NCBI GenBank assembly: GCA_016490735.1
Contig: JAEMWC010000215.1
Coordinates: forward strand, 261,001-325,000
Reading direction: 5' to 3'
Source of the DNA: Pachyseris speciosa
Taxonomy: Eukaryota; Cnidaria; Anthozoa; Scleractinia; Pachyseridae
DNA: 64,000 nucleotides
Every line of letters begins with the position of its first letter. The stretch's first letter is position 1. The translations under genes were made by a program, and so were the position numbers. This document shows, one piece after another, positions 1 to 8,827 of this stretch. The notes beneath the pieces are model-generated. The model had not been told where the DNA came from, did no database searches, and saw only the letters and a list, made by a program, of their open reading frames with translations.

Positions 1-548
1 GATTTGTATGGGAGTGTTTTAACGGTATCATTCCAGAAGGTAAAGTGATTGACCATATCAATGATGTGAAAGATGATAATCGTTTATGCAATTTACAGCT
101 TGTTACACAGGGTGAAAACTTGAAAAAATCAGCAAAAAGTCGGGATTATTCATTCACTACAGTCCAAAGAAATCCAAGATGTGTAAAAGCAACTAATATC
201 CTTTCTGAAGAAGTATTATACTTTAATAGTATGTATGCAGTCCAGCAATATCTTAATGTAAGTATTGGCACTGTAAAAAAAGTTTGTGATGGAGACAAAT
301 ATCGTAAATCTGGTACCTCAAAAAAGGATGGTTGTTCATACAAATTTGAGTATGTTGAAAAAGAAAATATGCCTGATGATTACATAAAATCAGCTAATAA
401 AAGACCACGAAAAGTCCCTGATGAAGACAAAAAGAAGCACCATGCACAAGCTATGAATAAATGGCAGAATAAGGACTACAAGTGTCCTAGATGTGACAAC
501 GTGATGAAAAACAATAATAGACAATATCATAGAAAAATTTGCAATTAA
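1..548 (+). CDS. HNH homing-type endonuclease, 5' end outside the window
   Basis: The frame is open from base 3 to the stop at 548, so the start lies before the window. Near the N-terminus is an HNH-type core: a DH pair (IDHIND), then a DDNR motif and an NLQLVT segment, in the order seen in HNH_3-like enzymes of phages and large DNA viruses. The middle (about base 220-300) has a short helix-turn-helix-like stretch similar to NUMOD-type DNA-binding repeats. The C-terminus carries a Cys-Cys-His-Cys zinc-finger-like motif (CPRC...H...C). Such proteins cut DNA and usually act as selfish endonucleases inside virus genomes. It converges tail-to-tail with the BRO-like gene, overlapping it by 4 bp. 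Function is inferred from motifs only. Confidence 0.75.
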   Translation, partial: FVWECFNGIIPEGKVIDHINDVKDDNRLCNLQLVTQGENLKKSAKSRDYSFTTVQRNPRCVKATNILSEEVLYFNSMYAVQQYLNVSIGTVKKVCDGDKYRKSGTSKKDGCSYKFEYVEKENMPDDYIKSANKRPRKVPDEDKKKHHAQAMNKWQNKDYKCPRCDNVMKNNNRQYHRKICN

Positions 549-1476
549 TTATTCTTCACCCTTCTTGATAAGTATTTTATACTCTCCTCCATATGCTTAG
601 TTATTTCGTGGATTAAGTCTTCAAAACAGTTGCTAATGATGTATCTGCATTTGTTTTTCTCATACATCTGCTTCATATTTGTTTGTTTGTCCGATACTTG
701 ATACACACCAGTAGGGCTTTTAAATTCAAGACAAAGAGCATTGTATTTTCTAGTGGGATTCAACAACATCAAATCACACTGACCAGCCATATATCCTTTG
801 TTATAACTTCTGATTCTCATGTTAGCATTTATTTGATTTTCACCAAGACCGACAATCATTAATGCATCATCGTATTTCTTTCTGATGAATGATACAATCT
901 TGTAGTGCAGATCGTTTTCACTTTCAATTAAAAGCATATTATTGCTTCTATCATTGAACCGTTTGTAATATCCCTGTTTTCTGATTGATGGTAATACTTT
1001 TGATGTAACCCAATGTTTGAATTTTACAGCTTCTTGTTTTTTAGAAGATAATATTAGTGAATAAAATCCTGATTCGTTTATAAAAAAAACACTTATAAGA
1101 CTGTTCAACCTGATGGACACTTTTGGTCCCTCTGCTATCGACCTGATGGACACTTTTGGTCCCTCTGCTATCGATACTATCGACCTGATGGACACTTTTG
1201 GTCCCTCTGCTATCGATGCTATCGACCTGATGGACACTTTTGGTCCCTCTGCTATCGACCTGATGGACACTTTTGGTCCCTCTGCTATTTGTGTTTAATT
1301 TTAAGTCTATCAAGATTTTATCATCAGATACAACATAATTTCTGATTGCTCTTTGTGGACTTTTATATTCAAGAATCTTAGCTGTCTCTTCCTCTGAACC
1401 ATATTTCATTTTTATCATCAAGATAACAATCAATTGATACATCTAATTCTTTATTATCGTAAGAATATTTTTGCAT
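545..1476 (-). pseudogene. BRO-N domain protein fused to VRR-NUC-like nuclease, broken
   Basis: The C-terminal half (frame 545-1270) starts with the second half of a BRO-N domain (FINESGFYSLI, then KFKHWVTSKVLPSIRK) and continues with a VRR-NUC-like core (AGQCDLMLLN, then LCLEFKSP, then a Q in SDKQT), the pattern of a Mg-dependent PD-(D/E)XK nuclease. The first half of BRO-N (KILEYKSPQRAIRN, DDKILIDLKLN) is in a different frame and an earlier stretch from an ATG at 1476 is in a third. The two halves are separated by a 33 bp minisatellite (1107-1289). There are therefore at least two frameshifts plus an insertion. BRO proteins are DNA-binding proteins of large DNA viruses; the fused nuclease suggests a DNA-processing or anti-competitor role. 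Domain calls are good, function is unknown. Confidence 0.72.
1107..1289. repeat. 33 bp minisatellite, five copies, inside the BRO-N domain
   Basis: Five near-identical 33 bp units, with two 9 bp spacers after units 2 and 3, total 183 bp. All lengths are multiples of three. The unit contains a short inverted repeat (GGAC...GTCC). The plus strand reads as an open DLMDTFGPSAI repeat and the minus strand as DSRGTKSVHQV, but both are by-products of the array. It falls exactly between the two halves of a recognisable BRO-N domain. Confidence 0.9.
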
Positions 1477-1621
1477 GTATATTATATTAATTTATTTTTT
1501 TAATTCATTTTCGACCTGTGTTTTTAAATATAGTCAGGAATAATAATATTCTTGGCTACATAATAGCAAATAACAGATATACTGTAGGTCTCCCTTACAT
1601 ATATGTTAGATAATTTTCTCT
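1477..1621. other. Short intergenic gap between nuclease and integrase genes
   Basis: AT-rich spacer. A sequence resembling the element's promoter half-site (rc of TTAGATA near 1608) is present but no start codon follows in register. Nothing else is seen. Confidence 0.4.
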
Positions 1622-2620
1622 TTATAATATGTCTTTTAAATCCTTGAACGGTATCCAACTGTTAAATTCGTCACTGTAACCCTTCCACTTCACCAAAGCT
1701 TGTTTCTTCTTGTGATCTCTGCGAATGACTTTATCAATACGGAAAACATCCTGTCTGGCTTTTAATAATTCAGCTTCATAAAAACTCCCTTGTATTTCTT
1801 CATCGTTGAGATCTTTTAGTTTGTAAGTGATTGGATTAGTGTATTGGATTTTATCAACTGTAAACACTTCTTCAGTCCAATTTGGTGTATAGCCCTTGTC
1901 GAACACATTCCGTTTATACTTGGATATTCGGACCTTATCACCTATTTTGAATTTCGGTTTCTGTTTTAATGTTTTCATATCACCATACAAATTGAAGTAA
2001 ACAGTTCCTTCATTCCTCTTATCAGATGCTTCAACGGGTGTCATCTTTGTGCTTAAATGTTTTGTGTTGTTGTACTGTTTCACTAATTTTGGTAACATGT
2101 CTAAATACTGTGTATTACCTTGAACAGTGAACTGCTTCCACATTTTGGACTTCATTGTCCTATTCCATCTTTCAACTACTGATGATTTCTCTTCATTCTC
2201 AGTTGAGTACATCTGTACACTATGTTTCTCTAGCAAGTCCTTCAAGTGTTTGTTGTAAAACTCTTTACCTTTATCAACCCATAAATACTGTGGTTTTCTG
2301 CCTTCTTTGAATATTGTTTTGAATGCTTCAGTGACAGATTCACCTTTCTTATTCTTCAATGGGACAATCCAACCATATTTGCTGAAGACATCAATAACCA
2401 TAAGAAGATATCGATAACCTTTATTCCATTTACTGAACTGTTGCATTTCAACTAGATCACTTGCCCATATTTCATCAATTTTATTTACAATCACACGCCG
2501 CCGAGTGAAATTTCGTTTTATGGGTGCATGTAATTCATCAGCTAGTTTTTCTTGCCAGTTTTCTTCACTCGACGGCTTTTTCCGTTTTTTGAAATGCCGA
2601 GACCAAGTTTCTGTTTTTTG
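1622..2620 (-). CDS. Retroviral-type (DDE) integrase with C-terminal chromodomain
   Basis: Polinton integrase that would join the linear element to host DNA. Counting from the GTG at 2494, the catalytic triad is D13 (WASDLV), D74 (WVDKG) and E109 (VVERWN), a DD-35-E spacing. An SH3-like basic region follows, and the last 40 residues form a chromodomain (VKWKGY...SWIPF) that may guide insertion to chromatin. The frame is open upstream to a TGA at 2621-2623 and these extra codons look genuine (tryptophan- and lysine-rich N-terminal arm), but there is no ATG in that stretch. The frame overlaps the end of the upstream phospholipase-like gene by 79 bp. It has no promoter motif of its own, so it is probably expressed from the upstream transcript. 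The start is unresolved. Confidence 0.92.
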   Translation of the reverse strand, partial: QKTETWSRHFKKRKKPSSEENWQEKLADELHAPIKRNFTRRRVIVNKIDEIWASDLVEMQQFSKWNKGYRYLLMVIDVFSKYGWIVPLKNKKGESVTEAFKTIFKEGRKPQYLWVDKGKEFYNKHLKDLLEKHSVQMYSTENEEKSSVVERWNRTMKSKMWKQFTVQGNTQYLDMLPKLVKQYNNTKHLSTKMTPVEASDKRNEGTVYFNLYGDMKTLKQKPKFKIGDKVRISKYKRNVFDKGYTPNWTEEVFTVDKIQYTNPITYKLKDLNDEEIQGSFYEAELLKARQDVFRIDKVIRRDHKKKQALVKWKGYSDEFNSWIPFKDLKDIL

Positions 2621-3398
2621 TCAATTAAGAATCTGGCTGTTTGACCCCATTTTGGCATCTCACCATAAGGAATGGCATCAAGTGACTTGATCATTGTTCT
2701 ATCACAATCACCTTTGTCTTTTTTCATGTCATAACAAATATCATGATAAGCTGCTATTTCATCTACTTTATTGTAAGGTAGGACATTCCATTTTAACACC
2801 TCTCCAGTCAATGGATCATATTCCAGTTGTTCATCCAATGGATTATAAGGGCCCATATATTTATACTTACTTGGAGTCCAACCTGCTTTTGGTTTAGGAA
2901 GCTTGCCAATAACCTTATGAATATCAATAGCACCACCGCGAGTATAATCAATGCCTTTGATATCTGTTTTATGGGTTTGTCTCTTGTCAGCACGCTTTGG
3001 TCGTATTTTTGTACTTAAATCAAATAATGCTTTTTTTCCAACTGAACTAATAGCCGGCTTTGCTAGGGAAAGTCCTTTGTCAATTAAATACTGTTGATTT
3101 TTTGGATTTCTGAGAGCTTCTGAAGCGTAATATCTTCCAGCTTGCAATGCCTTTTTACCAATCATTGGAGCCGCATGACCAAGCAAATCTAATCCAGTTG
3201 TTAATAATGTTGATCCTATGCCCGCCCCTTCAGACGGGCTAATTAGTTTCCCCGATTTCTGACAAATTTAGTCTTTGTGATTCCACATTCAGCACAAGTA
3301 CATTTCATCACAGTTCGGCCATTTTTAGTCTTCTGATATCTTTCACTTCCTGGTACACATTCAGTTACTTTCTTCTGTTTCACACAATAAGACTTCAT
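2542..3398 (-). pseudogene. Cys-rich N-terminal domain plus phospholipase A2-like virion protein, split by a frameshift
   Basis: The first part (3243-3398, 51 residues, ATG fixed by a promoter motif) has two Cys pairs (CTCAEC) and resembles the small DUF5679-like zinc-binding proteins of Polintons and related viruses. A second open frame follows directly, one base out of phase and without its own early ATG. It contains a parvovirus-type PLA2 core: the calcium loop YMGPYNPL (residues 110-117, counted from 3186) and the catalytic HD pair in YHDICYD (148-149). In parvovirus VP1 this domain helps the virion leave endosomes; the same role is an inference here. The layout suggests that both parts were once one protein. 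The C-terminus is basic (SRRVKKTGKKN) and overlaps the integrase frame. Confidence 0.8.
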
Positions 3399-3414
3399 AT
3401 ACCAATAGGTTAGA
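3396..3414 (-). promoter_or_regulatory. Late-promoter-like motif, Cys-rich/PLA2 gene
   Basis: TCTAAC, seven bases, TATATG, with the ATG at 3398. The motif's TAA is also the stop codon of the protease gene at 3410-3412. Confidence 0.7.
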
Positions 3415-3958
3415 TATTTTCGAAGTAATCTATAATGAATCTGTGATTAACACTTGTGTCTGTGGGATCAAAATCAGCATTATGTATTGTGTTCAGAATC
3501 GATCTGCCTTTTTGTCTCTCGAGAAGATAGTACAAACACCAATATCCACACAAGACTGAATCTCTTTCTTGTATCTCATCTCCAGAGTATTCAAGTTGTT
3601 TTCCACTTGTAGCCATGTATTTCTGTACTTCTGTTGGCATCATTAAACCAAATGAGTCAAAGTATTCACAGTATTTATCCCCATTGCGATAACAAACCCA
3701 GTGAGTGCCAGGTCCAATCTTACTGTCAAGATTGACTATTCCACATTCATTGTTTTTGATTTGTCTCCTCGTCGGCAGATTGTCTCTTGAAAATACTCCT
3801 CTAAAATGTTTTATTCCAAGTTGTTTAACCCAATTGATTAAATCGAAGTTGGATAATGGTTTGTTTACAAAATGGTTCACAGAATTGGGATTGAATTGAA
3901 TGGACTGTCTTTGCCTAACAGAAGCCCTTTTCCCTTTTTTTGTCTTTTTAATTTTTCA
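3410..3958 (-). CDS. Adenain-like (Ulp1/C5-type) cysteine protease
   Basis: Virion maturation protease. Counted from the GTG at 3880, the catalytic residues are H60 (GPGTHW), D75 (EYFDSFG), Q104 and C111 (SVLCGYW), the same order as in adenovirus protease. It is 156 residues from that GTG, but the frame is open for about 25 more codons upstream and those are rich in Lys, Arg and Gln. No ATG is in frame there. The nearest ATG (3959) is out of frame by one base across an A5 run, so a one-base indel or a non-AUG start is likely. No promoter motif lies upstream; it overlaps the end of the preceding virion gene and probably shares its transcript. It would be expected to process capsid proteins. 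The catalytic core is intact. Confidence 0.9.
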
Positions 3959-4636
3959 TTCCATAACCGATTGGAACGTGAACATCTAATGACCGTCTTG
4001 GACGGCTGCTTTCAACATGCAAACCTTTTCCAGTTAATTTTCTGATTGCTTCTATAGCCAAAGGAATTCCAATACTGGCGAGTATTGTTCCAATACCCTT
4101 TCCAGTCTGCGCTTTTGTTGGTTTTATAACAACGTCTCCACCATACTGCATTTTTTGAATAATATCTGCCATCTGTCTCGTATTCAATAAATTTCCTACA
4201 TTCAATAATTGGGATAAATTGGCATTAGGAATAAGAAATCCTCCACTTTGTTTCTTCCCAAATAGTTTATCAACACCGAGACTTGCTAATGAAGAAAGAG
4301 CACCTGTAGCCAATGCTGGAGCCGCTTTAGCTACTGCTTTACCTGCATAAGGCAATAGTCTTGTTCCAATTGAAAAAAGACTGGACCAAAGAGAACCTCC
4401 TTCACAACTGCTTTTCTGATTTGATTTTTTGATATCTTGATGTCTGAACCTTTTCCTGATCTTCTTGATTTCATCAGTTTGTTGATTTGTGTCTTAGTCA
4501 ACATTAGTTGATCATTTCCAGACAATTCACTATGTGTCAACCTGATTGTTACAGGCGAATTTGTTGCATAAGCTTTTGCTAGCTTTTGTTTCTGACCCTG
4601 TGAAAGTTTCACTCCATGAGGATGATAAGTAGTCAT
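3948..4636 (-). pseudogene. Hydrophobic/basic minor virion protein (pX/pVI-like), split by a frameshift
   Basis: The first frame (4331-4636) starts HPHGVKLSQGQKQKLAKAY and is lysine- and threonine-rich. The second frame (3948 to about 4400) continues with a Gly/Ala-rich hydrophobic stretch (KAAPALATGALSSLASLGVDKLFG) and ends in basic and glycine residues (GYGMKN). The two belong to one gene family found next to capsid genes in cnidarian Polintons, so a single frameshift near 4395 has split it. By position and composition it resembles adenovirus membrane-active or DNA-condensing minor proteins, but this is an inference. The start at 4636 sits in a TATATG context. Confidence 0.62.
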
Positions 4637-4652
4637 ATAATATATGTTTATA
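4634..4652 (-). promoter_or_regulatory. Late-promoter-like motif, variant
   Basis: TATAAA, seven bases, TATATG. Spacing and start-codon context match the other sites, but the TCTAAY box is replaced by TATAAA. Confidence 0.45.
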
Positions 4653-4659
4653 CTAAATT

Positions 4660-4745
4660 GTATTTAATACAAACAATCATTTAATTTAATTATTTAATTT
4701 ATTTAATTTATTTAATTATTTATTTAATTTTATTTATTATTTAAT
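4660..4745. repeat. AT-rich (TTTAATTTA)n low-complexity tract
   Basis: Degenerate tandem run of TTTAATT/TTTATTT between the minor virion gene promoter and the capsid gene stop. It could act as a 3' end region; no hairpin terminator is seen. Confidence 0.7.
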
Positions 4746-6009
4746 TTACATTGATCTCAGAATTAATTTTCCATCAGTCTTTCTCATCTCAATATCCTGC
4801 TCATAGAGGACCAATGCATACACACTGTAATCAGCATTTGTTCCATCACTCAAAGTGTATTTGAAAGTCAGTTTTGTCATTCCATCTTTTATGTCCTGCT
4901 TCTGGGAATATTGTACCAAAGTTTCCTCTTGTGAGAAGGGTACTTTCACTGAAATCATTTACAGCTTGAACATATTTCAAAACATCTCTAAATACTCTTG
5001 TTGGTTCTGTTGAGGGTTTATAATGAACCTCTGGATAATCATTTCCATTGCCAACCTCAAGATAACAATCATTCAAAGTTCGGTTATTTGCAACTGAAAA
5101 GGTGTTATAGAGAAATTTATTGGCTGTCTGAGATGCATCACTTGCATCATTGATGATGAATACAAAGACATGCCTGGGTTTGTTTATTCCTGTGGAAATA
5201 CGGAAATTGGGAGTCTGTTGTCTTGTTGAATTGCCTCTCTCAACCATTTCTCTCATGTAAGTCCACTTTCTGTTGTCAAGATACTTGCTCATGTATAAGG
5301 ACTTTCCCGTAGAATTAAAAATAATACGAGGAACAATTAGCTGGAATTTAGTTAGTACCACACGACATTCATCAGTAGCTTGCCAAATCAAATTGTCATC
5401 ACTCTCAAGTGTTAGGTTCACCTCTACTTTTGAGTTAGGCATGAGTTCATCCCAAAAGCTCTTGAAAAAACCGTATCTGTTCAATGCTATCTCTGCATTT
5501 ACTTTACCATTTGCACCATTCAACAGTGCTTTGCGAGCTGCGAAACCTTTGTTATAAGTAGCCACCTGAGCAACTCTGTTTTCAGCTTCTCTGTTGTCGT
5601 CAAGATAGAAGAACTCATTGGTCCCCTGACTTACAGCATAACCCTGTGAATACTCAAGCAAAGATTTTATATTTGTGGCTTGGTTGGCATCTCTGCACTC
5701 ATAAACATCAATACCATTCATTTTTACATTAAGAGTGTTTATAAGAGCGTGAACTGAATTAACAATACCATTTCGATCTGCAGCAGCAATGTGGTCTCCA
5801 TCTGCAAGCTTTTTTACAATGAAATCAACATTCAAACGGGCATTGTACCAATCAAATGGTGTAGTCTCTCCACTGTTATCAACAACGAATCGATAACCTG
5901 TTTTCCTCTGATGAGCATTGTTTGCTACTACAGTATTAAGTGCTGTCTCTAGTTCGAACACTACATCTTCATGTCTTTCGATGTATTTTGAGTCACGATA
6001 GTTTGACAT
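4746..6009 (-). pseudogene. Major capsid protein (double jelly-roll type), frameshifted near the C-terminus
   Basis: The long frame (4846-6009, 387 residues) begins MSNYRDSKYIERHEDVVF and shows beta-rich sequence with an N-terminal arm, as in Polinton/adintovirus hexon-like proteins. At about 4940-4955 the true frame switches: the downstream 70-residue frame (4746-4958) ends YSVYALVLYEQDIEMRKTDG, which reads as the last strands of the second jelly roll, while the long frame runs into a stop at 4846. One indel therefore separates the last 60 or so residues. The start is fixed by a perfect promoter motif. The protein would form the capsid hexons. Fold assignment is by family resemblance and gene order, not by alignment. 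Confidence 0.82.
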
Positions 6010-6025
6010 ATATTATTGTGTTAGA
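6007..6025 (-). promoter_or_regulatory. Late-promoter-like motif, major capsid gene
   Basis: TCTAAC, seven bases (ACAATAA), TATATG; the ATG is at 6009. Confidence 0.75.
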
Positions 6026-6031
6026 TAAAAG

Positions 6032-6286
6032 TTATTTGATTTTACGAGGTCTTCCTCTCTTTCTTTTGATTAAACCACCAGTCTGGCTCACACTCTCAGT
6101 TCCACTCTTGTTTCCACTTTTTCTCTTTTTCAAAAGTTCTATGATTTTGTCACCAGCTTTTTTGCCAGCATGTTCACCAATTGTTGTGGCTGCTTTTTCA
6201 GCTGCTTTTTTTCCAGCTGTTTTGATAATGTCAGTCACAATACCTTCACCATGTTGTTCATATTTTTTAAACTCAAACCGTTTCAT
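6032..6286 (-). CDS. Small basic virion/core-like protein
   Basis: 84 residues, intact. Middle helix is Ala/Lys/Glu-rich (TAGKKAAEKAATTIGEHAGKK) and the C-terminus is strongly basic with an AT-hook-like core (KRKRGRPRKIK). GRPRK is the classic minor-groove motif, so DNA binding or genome condensation inside the virion is likely. It lies between the two capsid genes in the same direction, with 22 bp to the major capsid gene. The start is fixed by a TATATG motif. No enzyme motif is seen. Confidence 0.72.
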   Translation of the reverse strand: MKRFEFKKYEQHGEGIVTDIIKTAGKKAAEKAATTIGEHAGKKAGDKIIELLKKRKSGNKSGTESVSQTGGLIKRKRGRPRKIK

Positions 6287-6302
6287 ATACTATTGGGTTT
6301 TA
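6284..6302 (-). promoter_or_regulatory. Late-promoter-like motif, variant
   Basis: TAAAAC, seven bases, TATATG; the ATG is at 6286. Only the upstream box deviates from TCTAAY. Confidence 0.5.
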
Positions 6303-7081
6303 TAATTCCACACCTCTCAAGAATAACTCAATATACCAATCTATCCCATTTAAATCAACTGGTTGTCTAGAAGAGTCTGTGACATAAAAGCGTATTGAGC
6401 TGATTGTGTGTGTTGAGACAGGATTCCATGAAAGAAAACGAGGTTTGTAAGTGAAAGGTAAACTTCTAACGAGATCTGTGACTGGTATAACTGCGATTGT
6501 ATTTGTGCTATTTCCATCAACAATGCTATCTATCACAATATCACAATTAATATATATTTCATCTACTCCTCTTGTAATATCAGGTAGATTTGTTCCATAT
6601 TCTGTGGCTGAAACTAATTTTGAATCGAAAACGATAAGTTTTCTGAAATCAAGATTTCTCAGATCCACTCGATAGTTTTCATCAAGTTCAATCAAAATGC
6701 GATATGTTGACAAAACGAAATACATGTTAATACCATACTTGAATTTTGATTTGTCTGTTTCAGATGGATTCAGTACATGGCTATTTTTACTCATATACTC
6801 ATGAATGTAACTATTGATATCGTCGTATGAATACATCCCGTCAACGAATGTTATTGTTTCCCAGTTTACACCTTTGTCATAGCTGTATTTCATTTGATTA
6901 TTTTCAAAAATATCTCTGATATTGTACCAACTGTATGTCATATTGATAACATTCACAGCCATTTCATATTTCAAATCATTCGTTAATTTAAGAGGTGTAT
7001 TGAATCTTTTTTCAAAATCATGACTCTGACACCAATTTTGTCTCTGTTTTTACTGTTGAATCGTAATGAAATTTCTGTCAT
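6300..7081 (-). pseudogene. Penton-like minor capsid protein, frameshifted near the N-terminus
   Basis: The main frame (from about 7030 to 6300) is beta-rich: VNVINMTYSWYNIRD, then SYDKGVNWETITFVDG, and ends WYIELFLRGVEL. This is the pattern of the single-jelly-roll minor capsid (penton) protein of cnidarian Polintons. The promoter-linked ATG at 7081 starts a second frame (MTEISLRFNSKNRDK) that runs into a stop after about 35 codons. The two frames meet near 7005-7030 beside a T6 run, so a one-base indel separates the first 20 or so residues from the rest. It lies directly downstream of the coiled-coil gene. Family call is from order and sequence style. Confidence 0.72.
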
Positions 7082-7097
7082 ATACTTTTACATTAGA
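7079..7097 (-). promoter_or_regulatory. Late-promoter-like motif, minor capsid gene
   Basis: TCTAAT, seven bases (GTAAAAG), TATATG; it fixes the start at 7081, which is in a different frame from the main open frame. The TAAT overlaps the end of the preceding gene. Confidence 0.72.
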
Positions 7098-7956
7098 TAT
7101 TTCATCATTATTTTATTCAACTCACCGGTTTTCAGGATTCCCAGTCTGTTCAATGTATGCAATATTTTTGTGAATTCATTTTGAACATTTTTGCTGTTGT
7201 TGCCGGCTGAAATAGATCCACCAAGCAACTGCAGTCTTGAAAGCATGTCACCCAAAAATGCATCCCTTGAACCCATTGCACCTCTTCTCCTTCCCATGCC
7301 TGAACCGATAGTTTGTGCACCTTCCTCAACGGCGCCAATTCTTTTTCGGTACTTTTGCATTAGTTTGATCCTTTGAGTCAATTCATATATATTTTCTTTA
7401 TTTTTATCCCTATTTGTTTTGGTTGTTGATAGATGAGCTTTTTGTCTTCCAAGTTTTTTGGTTATTTCACCAATATTTCTGTTATACTCATTGATGTCGA
7501 TTGTACCATCCATTATCCTATTTAAAATTGTTGTTGGAGGAGACAATTCATATTCCTGTAATACCTTAACCTCATCAAGTGAGAAACCTTTGTCAAGATT
7601 TGACTTATAATTTGGTTCTGTTTCAGTCATCATTTTAGGTTTGTAATCAATTGGTAATGTTGTTTTCACAGGTACTGATTCAGGTAACGTGTTTAATAGC
7701 ATAAGATCTTCAAAACCAGATGTCAAGGCTTTTTGATTTTTTTTTTCAACTGTTCAATGACTTCATCCTGTTTTTTGTCGACACTTTCTTTCACACTCTT
7801 CTGGACATCAATAGAGGGTTTCAGTAATTCTGATGTTGTATCATATGCATCCTGTTTTCTATTTTCATAAGTCTTGATAACCTCACGAACTTCTCTAGTT
7901 TTATTTCCAGCTTCAATTCCACTTTTAAGAAGCCTTTTCATACGTTCTATATCCAT
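7088..7956 (-). pseudogene. Coiled-coil virion-associated protein, split at an A10 run
   Basis: The first frame starts at an ATG at 7956 (MDIERMKRLLKSG) and is Lys/Glu-rich helical for about 75 residues. The second frame (7088-7726) is helical and charged with a Gly-rich patch (GSGMGRRRGAMG) and ends NKIMMKYLM. The switch happens at a run of ten T on the plus strand (7737-7746), so one slippage event, in nature or in sequencing, explains the break. Coiled-coil character is visible as repeated Leu/Ile every three to four residues with charged residues between. It lies between the ATPase (divergent) and the minor capsid gene. Function is unknown; a scaffold or cement role is only a guess. Confidence 0.62.
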
Positions 7957-7972
7957 ATACAATTGTGTTAGA
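7954..7972 (-). promoter_or_regulatory. Late-promoter-like motif, coiled-coil gene
   Basis: TCTAAC, seven bases (ACAATTG), TATATG; the ATG is at 7956. It forms a divergent pair with the ATPase motif only 4 bp away. Confidence 0.75.
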
Positions 7973-7976
7973 CTAA

Positions 7977-7995
7977 TCTAAACTATTAACATATG
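7977..7995 (+). promoter_or_regulatory. Late-promoter-like motif, ATPase gene
   Basis: TCTAAA, seven bases (CTATTAA), CATATG; the ATG is at 7993. Same spacing as the other sites, on the opposite strand. Confidence 0.7.
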
Positions 7996-8634
7996 GAAAT
8001 TCCAAATTATGATATCATTCAGGATTCAAACAAGTCTTTTAGACAGTTGTATCCGTATATGCCAAAAGATACATTTTGAATGTTATTGGCTGGTAATTCT
8101 GGATCTGGAAAGACAACATTGTTCATGCATCTGATTATGGAACCATTGGTTTATTATGATCAGATACATCTTTATGCAAAAAATTTGGATCAAGACAAGT
8201 ACAAATATCTTCGGAAAGTAATGGATGAAATAAGCAGTCACATTGGATATCCTGCCTTGGTTTGCAGTCAAGAAGAGATATTGCCAGTTGAACAAATAAA
8301 AGACACAGATTTGCAGCGATTGGTTGTTTTTGATGATTTCGTGACTGACAAGAAACAAGATCAGATAATCAGCTATTTCATTCAGGGGAGACACAAGAAC
8401 TGTTCAGTCATATATCTCACACAATCATTCTATGGCTGTCCAAAATCAATCAGACTCAATTGCAGTCACTTCTGCATTTATGATTTCCCATCCTCAAGAG
8501 AAAGGAACTTGATTGCACAAGAACTTGGAATCGACAAGAAGAAATACATTGAAGCAACCAAGAAACCATATTCCTTCTGTTATGTTGACAAGCCGATGAA
8601 GACAATCAAGAGAAATTTTTATGGTGCAGTTTAA
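7993..8634 (+). pseudogene. FtsK/HerA-type genome-packaging ATPase with an in-frame TGA
   Basis: Motor that would pump DNA into the capsid. The promoter motif fixes the ATG at 7993. After 28 codons there is a TGA (8077-8079) and the same frame continues at an ATG (8080) for 184 residues. Walker A is GNSGSGKTT (residues 5-13 from 8080), Walker B is RLVVFDDF (81-88), and the conserved polar strand is SVIYLTQS. All catalytic elements are intact; only the N-terminal arm is separated. TGA could come from CGA by CpG decay, typical of methylated host DNA. Internal initiation at 8080 would give a near-complete ATPase but without the N-terminal strand that usually precedes Walker A. Confidence 0.88.
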
Positions 8635-8653
8635 TCTAATCTAATATTATATG
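8635..8653 (+). promoter_or_regulatory. Late-promoter-like motif, small Gly/Asn gene
   Basis: TCTAAT, CTAATAT, TATATG; the ATG is at 8651. It begins immediately after the ATPase stop. Confidence 0.75.
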
Positions 8654-8785
8654 GCAACATTCAATCCAAATATATATGAAATGATTCCTACAAAAGGTAA
8701 AAAAAATAACAATGGCAACAATGGCAACAATGGTGACAATGGCAACAATGGCAACAATGGCAACAATGACAACAATGGTAATTAG
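8651..8785 (+). CDS. 44-residue Gly/Asn-repeat protein
   Basis: Starts at a promoter-linked ATG (MATFNPNIYEMIPTKGKK) and then runs through (GNN)n-type repeats to a TAG at 8783-8785. The repeat tract is an imprecise 9 bp array of GGCAACAAT. Its position, just before two collagen-repeat fibre genes and under the same promoter, suggests a reduced fibre-family leader protein or a remnant of one. Too short for any domain; function unknown. Confidence 0.55.
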   Translation: MATFNPNIYEMIPTKGKKNNNGNNGNNGDNGNNGNNGNNDNNGN

Positions 8786-8808
8786 ATAGATCAAACTTCA
8801 CTGTGTTA

Positions 8809-8827
8809 CCTAATCTAATATTATATG
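8809..8827 (+). promoter_or_regulatory. Late-promoter-like motif, fibre gene 1
   Basis: CCTAAT, CTAATAT, TATATG; the ATG is at 8825. The last 17 bases match the 8635 site, pointing to a duplicated promoter. Confidence 0.7.

Noticed and set aside
1113..1298. Plus-strand open frame DLMDTFGPSAI repeat
   Set aside because: Only the 33 bp minisatellite read in one of its open frames.
8080..8634. Treating the ATPase as starting at 8080
   Set aside because: The promoter motif points to 7993 and the same frame is open from there except for one TGA, so 8080 is more likely internal.
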